A stretch of 11,551 nucleotides of DNA, from NCBI GenBank assembly GCA_036447375.1, contig JAZFUU010000089.1:1-11551 (forward strand), written 5' to 3'. The notes beneath the pieces are model-generated. The model searched no databases. It was not told where the DNA came from and worked only from the letters and a program-made list of their open reading frames with translations. The position numbers and the translations under genes are program-made. This document shows, one piece after another, positions 1-6,515 of the stretch. This stretch comes from JACZXC01 sp036447375 (GTDB lineage: Bacteria > Myxococcota_A > UBA9160 > SMWR01). How positions within the stretch are numbered: the stretch's first letter is position 1; every line of letters starts with the position of its first letter.

Positions 1-119
1 CGGCGGTGACGGGCGACACCGTGGGCGACCCCTACAAGGACACCGCCGGGCCCGCCATCAATCCGATGCTCAAGGTGATCAATATCGTCGCGCTGCTGAT
101 CATCCCCCTGCTCGTCTGA
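1..119 (+). CDS. hppA: Membrane-bound H+/Na+-translocating pyrophosphatase, 3' end only
   Basis: Only the last 38 codons are present, read from base 3 and ending at TGA 117-119. The peptide begins AVTGDTVGDPYKDTAGPAIN and ends in a hydrophobic run (VINIVALLIIPLLV), which would be the final membrane helix. The GDTVGDPxKDTxGPxxN block is the strongly conserved C-terminal signature of membrane pyrophosphatases. These enzymes hydrolyse cytoplasmic pyrophosphate and pump protons or sodium ions across the inner membrane. Potassium dependence and ion specificity depend on residues further upstream, so they cannot be decided here. The family call is firm despite the short fragment. The gene runs in the same direction as the permease 122 bases downstream, but nothing visible shows that the two share a transcript. 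Confidence 0.9.
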   Translation, partial: AVTGDTVGDPYKDTAGPAINPMLKVINIVALLIIPLLV

Positions 120-145
120 GATCGGCGACACCGCGGGGAGCTGCC

Positions 146-181
146 GTGGAAGCGACCGTCCCCGAAGCCCATCCCGTATAA
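146..181 (+). other. Leader mini-ORF 1 (11 codons) in repeat unit 1
   Basis: GTG 146-148 opens a reading frame M-E-A-T-V-P-E-A-H-P-V that ends at TAA 179-181. A GGGGAG stretch at about 135-140 lies five bases before the GTG and could serve as a ribosome binding site. The peptide is nearly the same as the first ten residues of the permease. The stop codon lies in the loop and 3' arm of the small hairpin 173-185. Translation is not proven: the frame may be open simply because it is a copy of the permease start. No known leader-peptide family is recognised. Confidence 0.35.
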
Positions 182-193
182 CGGGGGTCTGTT

Positions 194-229
194 GTGTGGG
201 AGACTGTCCCCGAAGCCCGTCCCGTGTAA
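194..229 (+). other. Leader mini-ORF 2 (11 codons) in repeat unit 2
   Basis: GTG 194-196 opens M-W-E-T-V-P-E-A-R-P-V, ending at TAA 227-229. A GGGGG run at 183-187 lies six bases upstream of the GTG, the same arrangement as at the permease start. The stop is 12 nt before the permease GTG at 242 and in the same frame, a distance at which a terminating ribosome could reinitiate. The frame contains a single Trp codon, not a run of one amino acid, so it does not look like a classical amino-acid attenuator peptide. Whether it is translated is unknown. Confidence 0.35.
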
Positions 230-244
230 CGGGGGTCTGTTGTG
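221..244 (+). promoter_or_regulatory. Hairpin overlapping the permease ribosome binding site
   Basis: CCCGT (221-225) can pair with ACGGG (229-233) around a three-base loop. The 3' arm runs straight into the GGGGG Shine-Dalgarno-like run (231-235), which lies six bases before the permease GTG (242-244). The hairpin would therefore hide part of the ribosome binding site. A ribosome terminating at TAA 227-229 inside it would open it. The same arrangement occurs 48 bases upstream (173-185). The sequence directly shows the pairing and spacing; any regulatory role is inference. No convincing -35/-10 promoter could be picked out in 120-241. Confidence 0.35.
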
Positions 245-1609
245 TCGGAGACTGTTCCCGAAGCCCATCCGCGCGATCGATTGAGGCGCGACCTGGGCCT
301 CCGGGACGCGACCCTGCTCATCGTGTCCGGGGTGATCGGATCGGGGATCTTTTTTACCCCGGGCCCGATCGCGGCCCTGCTTCCCCACCCCGGGGTCATT
401 CTCGCCGCCTGGGTCGTGGGGGGCCTCCTCTCGCTGGCGGGTGCCCTCGCCAACGCAGAACTGGGCGCCATGTTCCCCCGGGCCGGCGGCGACTACGTGT
501 ACCTGCGCGAGGCCTTTCACCCGATCGCGGGCTTCCTGGTGGGCTGGCTCAGCTTTTTCGTGATCTACGCGGGAACCATCGCCACCCTGGCCGCGGCGTT
601 CGCGGCGGGGCTCGGCTCGTTCTTCTCGATCAGCGCGACCGGGGAGGCCGCCGTTGCCGTCGGGTTGGTCCTGGTGGTTTCGGCTCTCAACTACGTCGGG
701 GTGCGCTGGGGCGCACGCGTCAACAATTGGACCGCCATCGTGAAGATCATCGCCCTCGTCGCCCTCGGCCTGCTGGGACCGGTCTTTGGCGAGGGCGACT
801 TCAGCAACCTGCGACCGATTCTGGACGGTGCCGCGGAGTTGCCCCTGGTGGCCTTCGGACTCGCCCTGTCGCCGGTGCTGTTCAGCTATCTCGGCTGGAA
901 TTCCTCGGTCTACGTGGCCAGCGAAATTCGCGATCCGGGGCGGAACCTGCCGCGTTCGCTGTTCCTGGGGCTGGCCATCTGTACCGCCGTCTATCTGCTG
1001 GTGAATGCGGTCTATCTCTACGCCCTTCCGGTTGCCTCCCTGAGCGGTGAGGCCAACGCCGGAGAGGCGGCGGCCCGAGCCCTGTTCGGCGACATCGGGG
1101 GTCGATTCGTCGGCGCTCTCGCGCTGCTCTCGGTTCTCGGCACCTTGAACGCGACGATTCTGGTGGGACCGCGTATCGCCTACGCGATGGCGCTGGACCG
1201 CCTTTTCTTCCCCGGCGTGGATCGCGCCCACGCGAGGTTTCGCACGCCCGGGGTCGCGATCGGTCTCCAGGCGCTGGCGGCGATCTTGATCCTGGTGGGG
1301 CTCGAAACCTTCGAAGCTGCGCTCACCTACACGACCTTTGCCATTGTTCTCGCCACGATGGCGGACGTATTCGCCCTGTATCGCCTGCGGCGCACCCAAC
1401 CCGGGCGAGCGAGGCCGTATCGTGCCTGGGGCTATCCCTGGGTTCCGGCCCTGTATGTCCTGGCCAACGCGGGAGTCGCCGCCGCGTTGATCTGGGGTCG
1501 CCCTCTCGAGTGCGTTCTGGGAGTGGGATTGCTGGCCGCCGGGCTCCCGTTCTACTGGATCTTCTCGCGCCGCCAGGGTCGCTTGGCACCGGCCGAGAAA
1601 GTCGAATAA
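242..1609 (+). CDS. APC-superfamily amino acid permease
   Basis: This 455-residue inner-membrane protein has about twelve hydrophobic segments and belongs to the amino acid-polyamine-organocation family, closest in feel to LAT/SteT/YfnA-type exchangers. Helix 1 carries the unwound substrate-binding motif GVIGSGIFFTPG (residues 30-41). GGDYVYLREAF follows at 82-92, as is typical of the family, then NYVGVRWGARVNNW (150-163) and SYLGWNSSVYVASEIRDP (215-232) in the helix 6 region. Substrate cannot be read from sequence; a neutral or broad amino acid range is plausible. GTG 242 is chosen as start because GGGGG lies six bases upstream and the frame is in register with the repeat units. A TTG at 281 (MRRDLGLRDATLL) is an alternative that would place the repeat-derived residues 1-13 outside the protein. 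The lipA start is 23 bases after the stop, suggesting cotranscription. Confidence 0.9.
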   Translation: MSETVPEAHPRDRLRRDLGLRDATLLIVSGVIGSGIFFTPGPIAALLPHPGVILAAWVVGGLLSLAGALANAELGAMFPRAGGDYVYLREAFHPIAGFLVGWLSFFVIYAGTIATLAAAFAAGLGSFFSISATGEAAVAVGLVLVVSALNYVGVRWGARVNNWTAIVKIIALVALGLLGPVFGEGDFSNLRPILDGAAELPLVAFGLALSPVLFSYLGWNSSVYVASEIRDPGRNLPRSLFLGLAICTAVYLLVNAVYLYALPVASLSGEANAGEAAARALFGDIGGRFVGALALLSVLGTLNATILVGPRIAYAMALDRLFFPGVDRAHARFRTPGVAIGLQALAAILILVGLETFEAALTYTTFAIVLATMADVFALYRLRRTQPGRARPYRAWGYPWVPALYVLANAGVAAALIWGRPLECVLGVGLLAAGLPFYWIFSRRQGRLAPAEKVE

Positions 1610-1632
1610 ACTCAGTCAATCCGAGAGGTTGC

Positions 1633-2577
1633 ATGTCTAGTTCGCTCGTCCACATCGGCACGGGAGAGCGCGGGTTCCAGCACCGGCGGCTGCCTCCGCA
1701 TTGCGTCCGGACGCAGTCGCGAACCCCGCTGTTGCGCGACTTCGAGCGGCGGCTTCGCCGTTCACGTCTGCACAGCGTGTGTGAGGAGGCGCGTTGTCCC
1801 AACCGCTCGGAGTGTTGGTCGCGTCGCCACATCGCGTTCTTGTTGTTGGGCGATGTCTGCACGCGATCTTGCCGTTTCTGTGCGATCACGACCGGGCGCC
1901 CGCCGATGCCTCCGGACCCCGAAGAACCCGATCGGGTGGCCCGACTCGCGGTGGAGCTCGAGATGGCCCACGGGGTTCTGACATCGGTCAACCGCGACGA
2001 CCTGGCGGACGGAGGTGCGGCCCAATTCGCGGCGACCGTGCGCGCGATCCGTGCGCGTCGGCCCCAGGCGAGTGTCGAGGTCCTGACGCCGGACTTTCGG
2101 GGAAATCTCGCCGCGGTCGCCACCGTGTGTGAGGCGGCGCCTCAGGTCTACAATCACAACGTGGAGACAATTCCCCGTTTGTACCGTCGTGTGCGCCCGG
2201 GAGCGGTTTTCGAGCGGTCACTGGCCGTTCTTGCCGAGGCGAAGCGGCTGCGACCGGAATCGGTCGTGAAGTCGGGTCTCATGGTCGGGTTCGGCGAGGG
2301 CTTTGACGAGGTCGTGGAGGTGCTGGGCGAACTGCGCAGCGCGGGGGTCGACGCGCTGACGATCGGCCAATATCTGCGGCCCACCCGGCACCATCTCCCG
2401 GTCGAGCGCTACTGGGATCCGCCGGAGTTCGATGCGCTGGCCGATTCCGCGCGTGATCTGGGCTTTCCGCACGTGGCCAGCGGGCCTCTCGTGCGCTCTT
2501 CCTATGCTGCCGAAGAGACCTACGAATCGACTCGTCTGCATCGCCCGCAGATGGGACCCGTGGGAGAGGCGGGATGA
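1633..2577 (+). CDS. lipA: Lipoyl synthase (radical SAM)
   Basis: This 314-residue enzyme inserts two sulfur atoms into octanoyl groups carried on lipoyl-domain proteins (2-oxoacid dehydrogenases, glycine cleavage H protein), the last step of de novo lipoate synthesis in the cytoplasm. The auxiliary [4Fe-4S] cluster motif CX4CX5C is C50/C55/C61. The radical-SAM motif CX3CX2C is C76/C80/C83 in GDVCTRSCRFC. VYNHNVET and the C-terminal RSSY motif, whose serine is a ligand to the auxiliary cluster in studied LipA proteins, are also present. Length is normal. The family's usual GLGE reads GFGEG here, a mild change. ATG 1633 is chosen because GAGAGG (1623-1628) precedes it and the N-terminus then matches the family; the frame is open further upstream inside the permease. 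No lipB is visible in the window. The stop overlaps the next start (ATGA). Confidence 0.95.
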   Translation: MSSSLVHIGTGERGFQHRRLPPHCVRTQSRTPLLRDFERRLRRSRLHSVCEEARCPNRSECWSRRHIAFLLLGDVCTRSCRFCAITTGRPPMPPDPEEPDRVARLAVELEMAHGVLTSVNRDDLADGGAAQFAATVRAIRARRPQASVEVLTPDFRGNLAAVATVCEAAPQVYNHNVETIPRLYRRVRPGAVFERSLAVLAEAKRLRPESVVKSGLMVGFGEGFDEVVEVLGELRSAGVDALTIGQYLRPTRHHLPVERYWDPPEFDALADSARDLGFPHVASGPLVRSSYAAEETYESTRLHRPQMGPVGEAG

Positions 2578-3800
2578 GCCCGAAGATTCGCCACGACTTC
2601 AACAAGTTGAATCGCTTGCCGCCGTACATCCTCGCCGAGGTGATCGACCTGATGAAGACGGCGCGTCGCGCCGGCCGCGACATCATCGATCTGGGCATGG
2701 GCAATCCGGATCTGCCCACGCCTCCCCACGTCGTCGAGAAGATCTGCGAGGCGGCGCAGGACCCGCGCAATCACCGCTACTCGGCCTCGCGCGGCATTCC
2801 GAACCTGCGCGCGGCCATTTGCGAGTGGTATCAGCGGCGCCATGACGTCGAACTGGACCCCGAGACCGAGGCGATCGCGACGATCGGGTCCAAGGAAGGA
2901 CTCTCTCACTTCGTGCTGATGACCGTGGGCCCCGGGGATGTGGTGCTGTGTCCCGAACCCGCCTACCCGATTCATCCCTACTCGGTGATCATCGCGGGGG
3001 GCGATCTGCGGCACGTTCCGCTGCGTCCCGATGGCGACCTCGTGGCGGACCTGGAAACCGCGGTTGCGCGCACCTGGCCGAAGCCCAAGATGCTGATCCT
3101 GTCGTTTCCCCACAATCCGACCACCCAGACCGTCGATCGATCCTTCTTCGAGCGCATCGTGGACTTCGCGCGTACCCACGATCTGATGGTGCTTCACGAT
3201 TTCGCCTACGCGGAGGTCTGCTTCGACGGATACAGACCGCCGAGCATTCTGGAAGTACCGGGGGCCAAGGACATCGCGATCGAGTTCACGTCGTTGACGA
3301 AGAGCCATTCCATGGCGGGATGGCGGGTGGGCTTTGCCTGCGGCAACCGGGACATGATTCACGCGTTGGCGCGCATCAAGAGCTACCTGGACTACGGAAT
3401 TCCCCAGGCGATCCAGATCGGCGCGATCGTGGCGTTGCGCGGACCCCAGAACGTGGTCGGGAAAAACGTCGACGAATATCGGGCGAGGCGCGACGTGCTG
3501 ATCGACGGCCTGGGACAACCCGGCGAGGGCGCCTGGAAGATCGAAAAGCCGCTCGGAACCATGTTCGTGTGGGCGCGGATTCCGCAGCCGTTTCGAGCGA
3601 TGGGCTCCCTCGAGTTCTCGAAACGCCTGCTCGAGGAGGCCCAGGTGGCGGTTTCCCCCGGCACGGGCTTCGGCGAGAGCGGCGAGGGCTACGTGCGCTT
3701 TGCCCTGGTCGAGAATCGGCAGCGCATCCGCCAGGCGGTTCGGGGGATCCGGCGTTTCCTTCGGGAGATTCCAGCCGAGGACGCGGGGTCCGACACATGA
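2574..3800 (+). CDS. alaC: AlaC-like class I/II aminotransferase (glutamate-pyruvate)
   Basis: This 408-residue PLP-dependent fold-type I aminotransferase is very similar along its whole length to E. coli AlaC (YfdZ), which interconverts alanine + 2-oxoglutarate and pyruvate + glutamate. Visible family motifs are KLNRLPPYI near the N-terminus, DLGMGNPDLPTPPHVVEK (39-56), YSASRGIPNLR (69-79), TIGSKEGL (103-110) and FPHNPT (178-183). The PLP lysine is K243 in SLTKSHSMAGWRVGF, and the carboxylate-binding Arg is R375 in VRFALVENR. Cofactor contacts D209 and Y212 lie in HDFAYAE. GGAGAGG (2563-2569) precedes ATG 2574, which overlaps the lipA stop by four bases. The next gene overlaps in the same way. 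The position just before hom could suggest a role in the aspartate family, but the sequence fits AlaC better than aspartate aminotransferase or LL-diaminopimelate aminotransferase. Confidence 0.88.
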   Translation: MSPKIRHDFNKLNRLPPYILAEVIDLMKTARRAGRDIIDLGMGNPDLPTPPHVVEKICEAAQDPRNHRYSASRGIPNLRAAICEWYQRRHDVELDPETEAIATIGSKEGLSHFVLMTVGPGDVVLCPEPAYPIHPYSVIIAGGDLRHVPLRPDGDLVADLETAVARTWPKPKMLILSFPHNPTTQTVDRSFFERIVDFARTHDLMVLHDFAYAEVCFDGYRPPSILEVPGAKDIAIEFTSLTKSHSMAGWRVGFACGNRDMIHALARIKSYLDYGIPQAIQIGAIVALRGPQNVVGKNVDEYRARRDVLIDGLGQPGEGAWKIEKPLGTMFVWARIPQPFRAMGSLEFSKRLLEEAQVAVSPGTGFGESGEGYVRFALVENRQRIRQAVRGIRRFLREIPAEDAGSDT

Positions 3801-5137
3801 GTCGATCCGGCGAGGCGGTCGGGGTGGGGCTGATCGGATTCGGAACCATCGGCACCGGCGTGGTCAAGGTTCTGCAGCGGAACGCTGCGGTGATCGAAGA
3901 GCGCCTGGGATTTTCCCTGAACCTGGTTCGAATCGCGGATCTCGACACCGACCGCGACCGGGGCGTCGACCTGTCCGGCATCCGGTTCGACGACGATGCC
4001 GACGGGCTGATCGCCGATCCGCAGGTGCACATCGTGGTCGAATTGATCGGGGGCTATGACGTCGCGCGGCGCCTGATCGAGGCGGCGATCGACGCGGGCA
4101 AACACGTCGTGACGGCGAACAAGGCGCTGCTCGCGCTCCACGGCAAAGAAATCTTCGATGCGGCAGCGCGCCGCGGTGTCGACATTGCTTTCGAGGCCAG
4201 CGTCGGCGGCGGAATCCCTATCTTGCGCTCGCTGCGAGAGGGGCTCGCGGCGAACCGCATCCTCAGTGTCCACGGTATCATGAACGGCACCACGAACTAT
4301 GTGCTCACCGAAATGGAGCGCACCGGCGAAGCGTTCGAAGTGGTGATCGAGCGGGCTCGGGACCTCGGCTACGCGGAGGCCGATCCCAGCTTTGACGTGG
4401 ATGGCATCGACGTCGCCCACAAGCTCACTCTGCTGGCCACGATGGCCTTCGGTGCCGAACTGACCTTCAAGGAGATTCCCACCGAGGGCATCCGCGGGTT
4501 GACCCCAGTCGATTTCGAGGCCGCCCGCGAGTTCGGATACCGCATCAAACTGCTGGGCATTGCCAAGGCCCGCGTCGAGGAAGGCGATTCTCCAGCTCGG
4601 ATCGAGGCGCGGGTCCACCCGACCCTGGTCCCGATCACGAGCCTCCTGGCGAGCGTGGATGGGGCCATGAACGCCATCGCGGTGACGGGGGACGCGGTGG
4701 GGCCCACCCTCTTCTACGGTGCCGGCGCGGGAGAGCTTCCCACCGCCAGCGCCGTCGTGGCCGACCTGATGGAGATCGCCCGGGAGATCCGACGTGGAAG
4801 CGCCGGGCGGGTGGCGCCGCTCTCCTACATGCCGCACCGGATCGAAGCCAAGCCCCTGGTACCGCTTGGAGACCTGGTCGGCCGCTGCTATCTCCGCTTC
4901 ACCGCGGTGGATCGCCCGGGCGTGTTGGCCCACATCTCCTCGGTATTGGGCGATCACGAGATCGGGATCGAGTCGATGATCCAGAAGGGGCGGGGGGCGG
5001 CGGCCGAGTCCGTCCCGCTGATCGTCAAGACCCATCCGGCGCGGGAGTCTGTGGTGCGCGGGGCATTGGACATCATCGATCAACTGCCGGATGTGACGGC
5101 GCCCACGTGCCTGATCCGGATCGAAGAGGGACTCTAG
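3797..5137 (+). CDS. hom: Homoserine dehydrogenase with C-terminal ACT domain
   Basis: This 446-residue cytoplasmic enzyme reduces aspartate semialdehyde to homoserine with NAD(P)H, the branch point towards threonine and methionine. The Rossmann motif GFGTIGTG is at 14-21. VTANKALLA holds K109, HGIMNGTTNYVL is at 159-170, and E194, D205 and K209 in LGYAEADP...DVAHK match the catalytic/substrate residues of studied homoserine dehydrogenases. A C-terminal ACT domain (about 366-440, RFTAVDRPGVLAHISSVL) is the usual site of threonine feedback inhibition. It is a monofunctional enzyme without an aspartate kinase domain. ATG 3797 overlaps the alaC stop (ATGA), with GGGG at 3785-3788 as a modest ribosome binding site. 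The reading frame extends further upstream inside alaC, but the family N-terminus fits 3797. thrC starts two bases after the stop, so coupled translation is likely. Confidence 0.97.
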   Translation: MSRSGEAVGVGLIGFGTIGTGVVKVLQRNAAVIEERLGFSLNLVRIADLDTDRDRGVDLSGIRFDDDADGLIADPQVHIVVELIGGYDVARRLIEAAIDAGKHVVTANKALLALHGKEIFDAAARRGVDIAFEASVGGGIPILRSLREGLAANRILSVHGIMNGTTNYVLTEMERTGEAFEVVIERARDLGYAEADPSFDVDGIDVAHKLTLLATMAFGAELTFKEIPTEGIRGLTPVDFEAAREFGYRIKLLGIAKARVEEGDSPARIEARVHPTLVPITSLLASVDGAMNAIAVTGDAVGPTLFYGAGAGELPTASAVVADLMEIAREIRRGSAGRVAPLSYMPHRIEAKPLVPLGDLVGRCYLRFTAVDRPGVLAHISSVLGDHEIGIESMIQKGRGAAAESVPLIVKTHPARESVVRGALDIIDQLPDVTAPTCLIRIEEGL

Positions 5138-5139
5138 GC

Positions 5140-6489
5140 GTGACCGAGAAACCCCAATATCGCGCGCGTTTTCAGAGCATCACCGACCCGAACGAACGCT
5201 ATCCGCTCGACGAGGTCGTCTACCGTTCCCGGACCGGTGACCTGCTCGAGGTGGTCCACGATCTGCGCGAGCTGCAGAAGACGTCGCCCGAGGCGTGGAA
5301 GCGTCGGTTCAAGGAACGCGACCACGTTGCCGACTGGCCCTTCGGTTCCGGCGTGTGGGGCAAAAAGGAGTGGGTGCTCCCCGGAATCAGTAGCAAGAAT
5401 ATTGTGTCCATGTTCGAGGGCAACACCAACCTTTTCTGGGCGGATCGCTACGGAAGAGAGCTCGGACTCAACGATCTCTGGATCAAGCAATGCGGCAACT
5501 CCCACACCGGTTCTTTCAAAGACCTCGGCATGACCGTGCTCGTCTCCCAGGTCGTGGAGATGATCTCGAGGGGACGAGAGATTCCGGCCGTCGCCTGCGC
5601 CTCCACCGGCGACACCTCCGCGGCACTCGCCGCCTATGCGGCTGCGGCGGGGATTCCAGCCGTCGTCTTTCTGCCCCGGGGCAAGGTCTCGGTCGCCCAG
5701 CTCATCCAGCCGGTGTCGAACGGGGCGATCGTGTTCTCCCTCGATACCGACTTCGACGGCTGCATGCAGATCGTCCAGCAGGTGGCCGAACGCGACGGGA
5801 TCTATCTGGCCAACTCGATGAACAGTCTCCGCATCGAAGGTCAGAAGACGGTCGGCATCGAGATCGTGGAGCAATTCGATTGGACCGTGCCCGACTGGAT
5901 CGTGATCCCGGGCGGGAACCTGGGGAATGTGTCGGCTCTGGCCAAGGGCCTCGACATGCTGATCGACCTGGGCCTCGTCGACCGCCGGCCCCGCATCGTC
6001 TGCGCCCAGGCCGAGGCCGCAAATCCCCTGTACCTCTCGTACCAGCGGGGGTTCGAAGTGTTCGAGCCCATTGCCGCGCGCCCAACCCTGGCCACAGCGA
6101 TTCAGATCGGCAATCCCGTCTCGGTGAACAAAGCCATCGACGCGTTGCGGCGATACGATGGCATCGTCGAGCAGGCCAGCGAAGTGGAGCTCGCCGAGGC
6201 GTGTGCCCGGGCCGATCGCACGGGTTTGTTCAACTGTCCCCACACCGGAGTCGCGCTGGCAGCGATGGAAAAACTGGTTCATCGGGGCCTGATCCGCGCA
6301 AACGATCGCGTCGTCGTCATCTCCACCGCCCACGGTCTCAAATTCGTGGACTTCAAGGTCAAGTATCACGAGATCCAGCTCGAGGCGATCGAGTCCAGGC
6401 TTCCCAATCCGCCCATCGAGCTTCCCGCGCGCTATGAATCCGTCCGGGACGAGATGCTTCGGCAGATCGATCGGCGATTCTCGAAGTGA
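5140..6489 (+). CDS. thrC: Threonine synthase
   Basis: This 449-residue fold-type II PLP enzyme converts O-phosphohomoserine to threonine and phosphate, the last step of threonine synthesis. FEGNTNLF is at 92-99. The PLP lysine is K127 in GNSHTGSFKDLGMTV, ASTGDTSAALAAYAAAAG is at 154-171, and the phosphate-binding loop PGGNLGNV is at 257-264. The late motif TGLFNCPHTGVALAA fits the family's C-terminal cofactor region. GTG 5140 is chosen because it lies two bases after the hom stop, with GAGGG at 5126-5130 inside hom as ribosome binding site; the frame is open a little further upstream. Co-location with hom is common. Homoserine kinase, which makes its substrate, is not in this window. Confidence 0.96.
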   Translation: MTEKPQYRARFQSITDPNERYPLDEVVYRSRTGDLLEVVHDLRELQKTSPEAWKRRFKERDHVADWPFGSGVWGKKEWVLPGISSKNIVSMFEGNTNLFWADRYGRELGLNDLWIKQCGNSHTGSFKDLGMTVLVSQVVEMISRGREIPAVACASTGDTSAALAAYAAAAGIPAVVFLPRGKVSVAQLIQPVSNGAIVFSLDTDFDGCMQIVQQVAERDGIYLANSMNSLRIEGQKTVGIEIVEQFDWTVPDWIVIPGGNLGNVSALAKGLDMLIDLGLVDRRPRIVCAQAEAANPLYLSYQRGFEVFEPIAARPTLATAIQIGNPVSVNKAIDALRRYDGIVEQASEVELAEACARADRTGLFNCPHTGVALAAMEKLVHRGLIRANDRVVVISTAHGLKFVDFKVKYHEIQLEAIESRLPNPPIELPARYESVRDEMLRQIDRRFSK

Positions 6490-6515
6490 TGGACGGCGGG
6501 GGCTGAAGCAGCGTC

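Larger units (their letters stand above)
146..274 (+). repeat. 48-bp tandem repeat, about 2.6 copies, spanning the permease start
   Basis: The units start at 146, 194 and 242, each with GTG, and have an exact 48-base period. Units 1 and 2 differ at 7 of 48 positions, with only 3 differences after base 154. Unit 3 matches unit 2 for about 29 bases (core gagactgt-cccgaagccc) and then diverges into the permease coding sequence. Each full unit contains a small palindrome, CCCGT-N3-ACGGG, at 173-185 and 221-233, followed by GGGGGTCTGTT just before the next GTG. Because 48 is a multiple of three, all reading frames are preserved between units. The repeat could be a local triplication of the gene's start region. 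It could also be one locus of a dispersed intergenic repeat that contributed the start codon; the rest of the genome would decide. Confidence 0.9.

Noticed and set aside
146..272. Possible CRISPR array
   Set aside because: The 48-base units are contiguous with no variable spacers, and the third unit merges into coding sequence.
32..1399. 455-codon open frame on the - strand across the permease
   Set aside because: It mirrors the codon structure of a clearly real permease, has no recognisable domain and is rich in Arg/Gly/Gln as expected of antisense frames in GC-rich DNA.
1510..1632. Upstream extension of lipA within the permease
   Set aside because: The frame is open but the segment overlaps the permease C-terminus, while ATG 1633 has a GAGAGG ribosome binding site and gives a normal LipA length.
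2948..3796. Upstream extension of hom within alaC
   Set aside because: The extension lies inside the alaC coding region in another frame and has Arg-rich low-complexity composition; the Hom Rossmann fold begins just after ATG 3797.
3689..6369. Long - strand open frames opposite hom (3689-5083) and thrC (5134-6369)
   Set aside because: Both lie opposite strongly supported enzymes, have low-complexity Asp/His/Gly/Arg composition and no family motif. They are GC-bias shadows.
6490..6515. FMN riboswitch expected upstream of a riboflavin gene
   Set aside because: The gap is only 26 bases and the preceding sequence is thrC coding sequence; no room for the aptamer.
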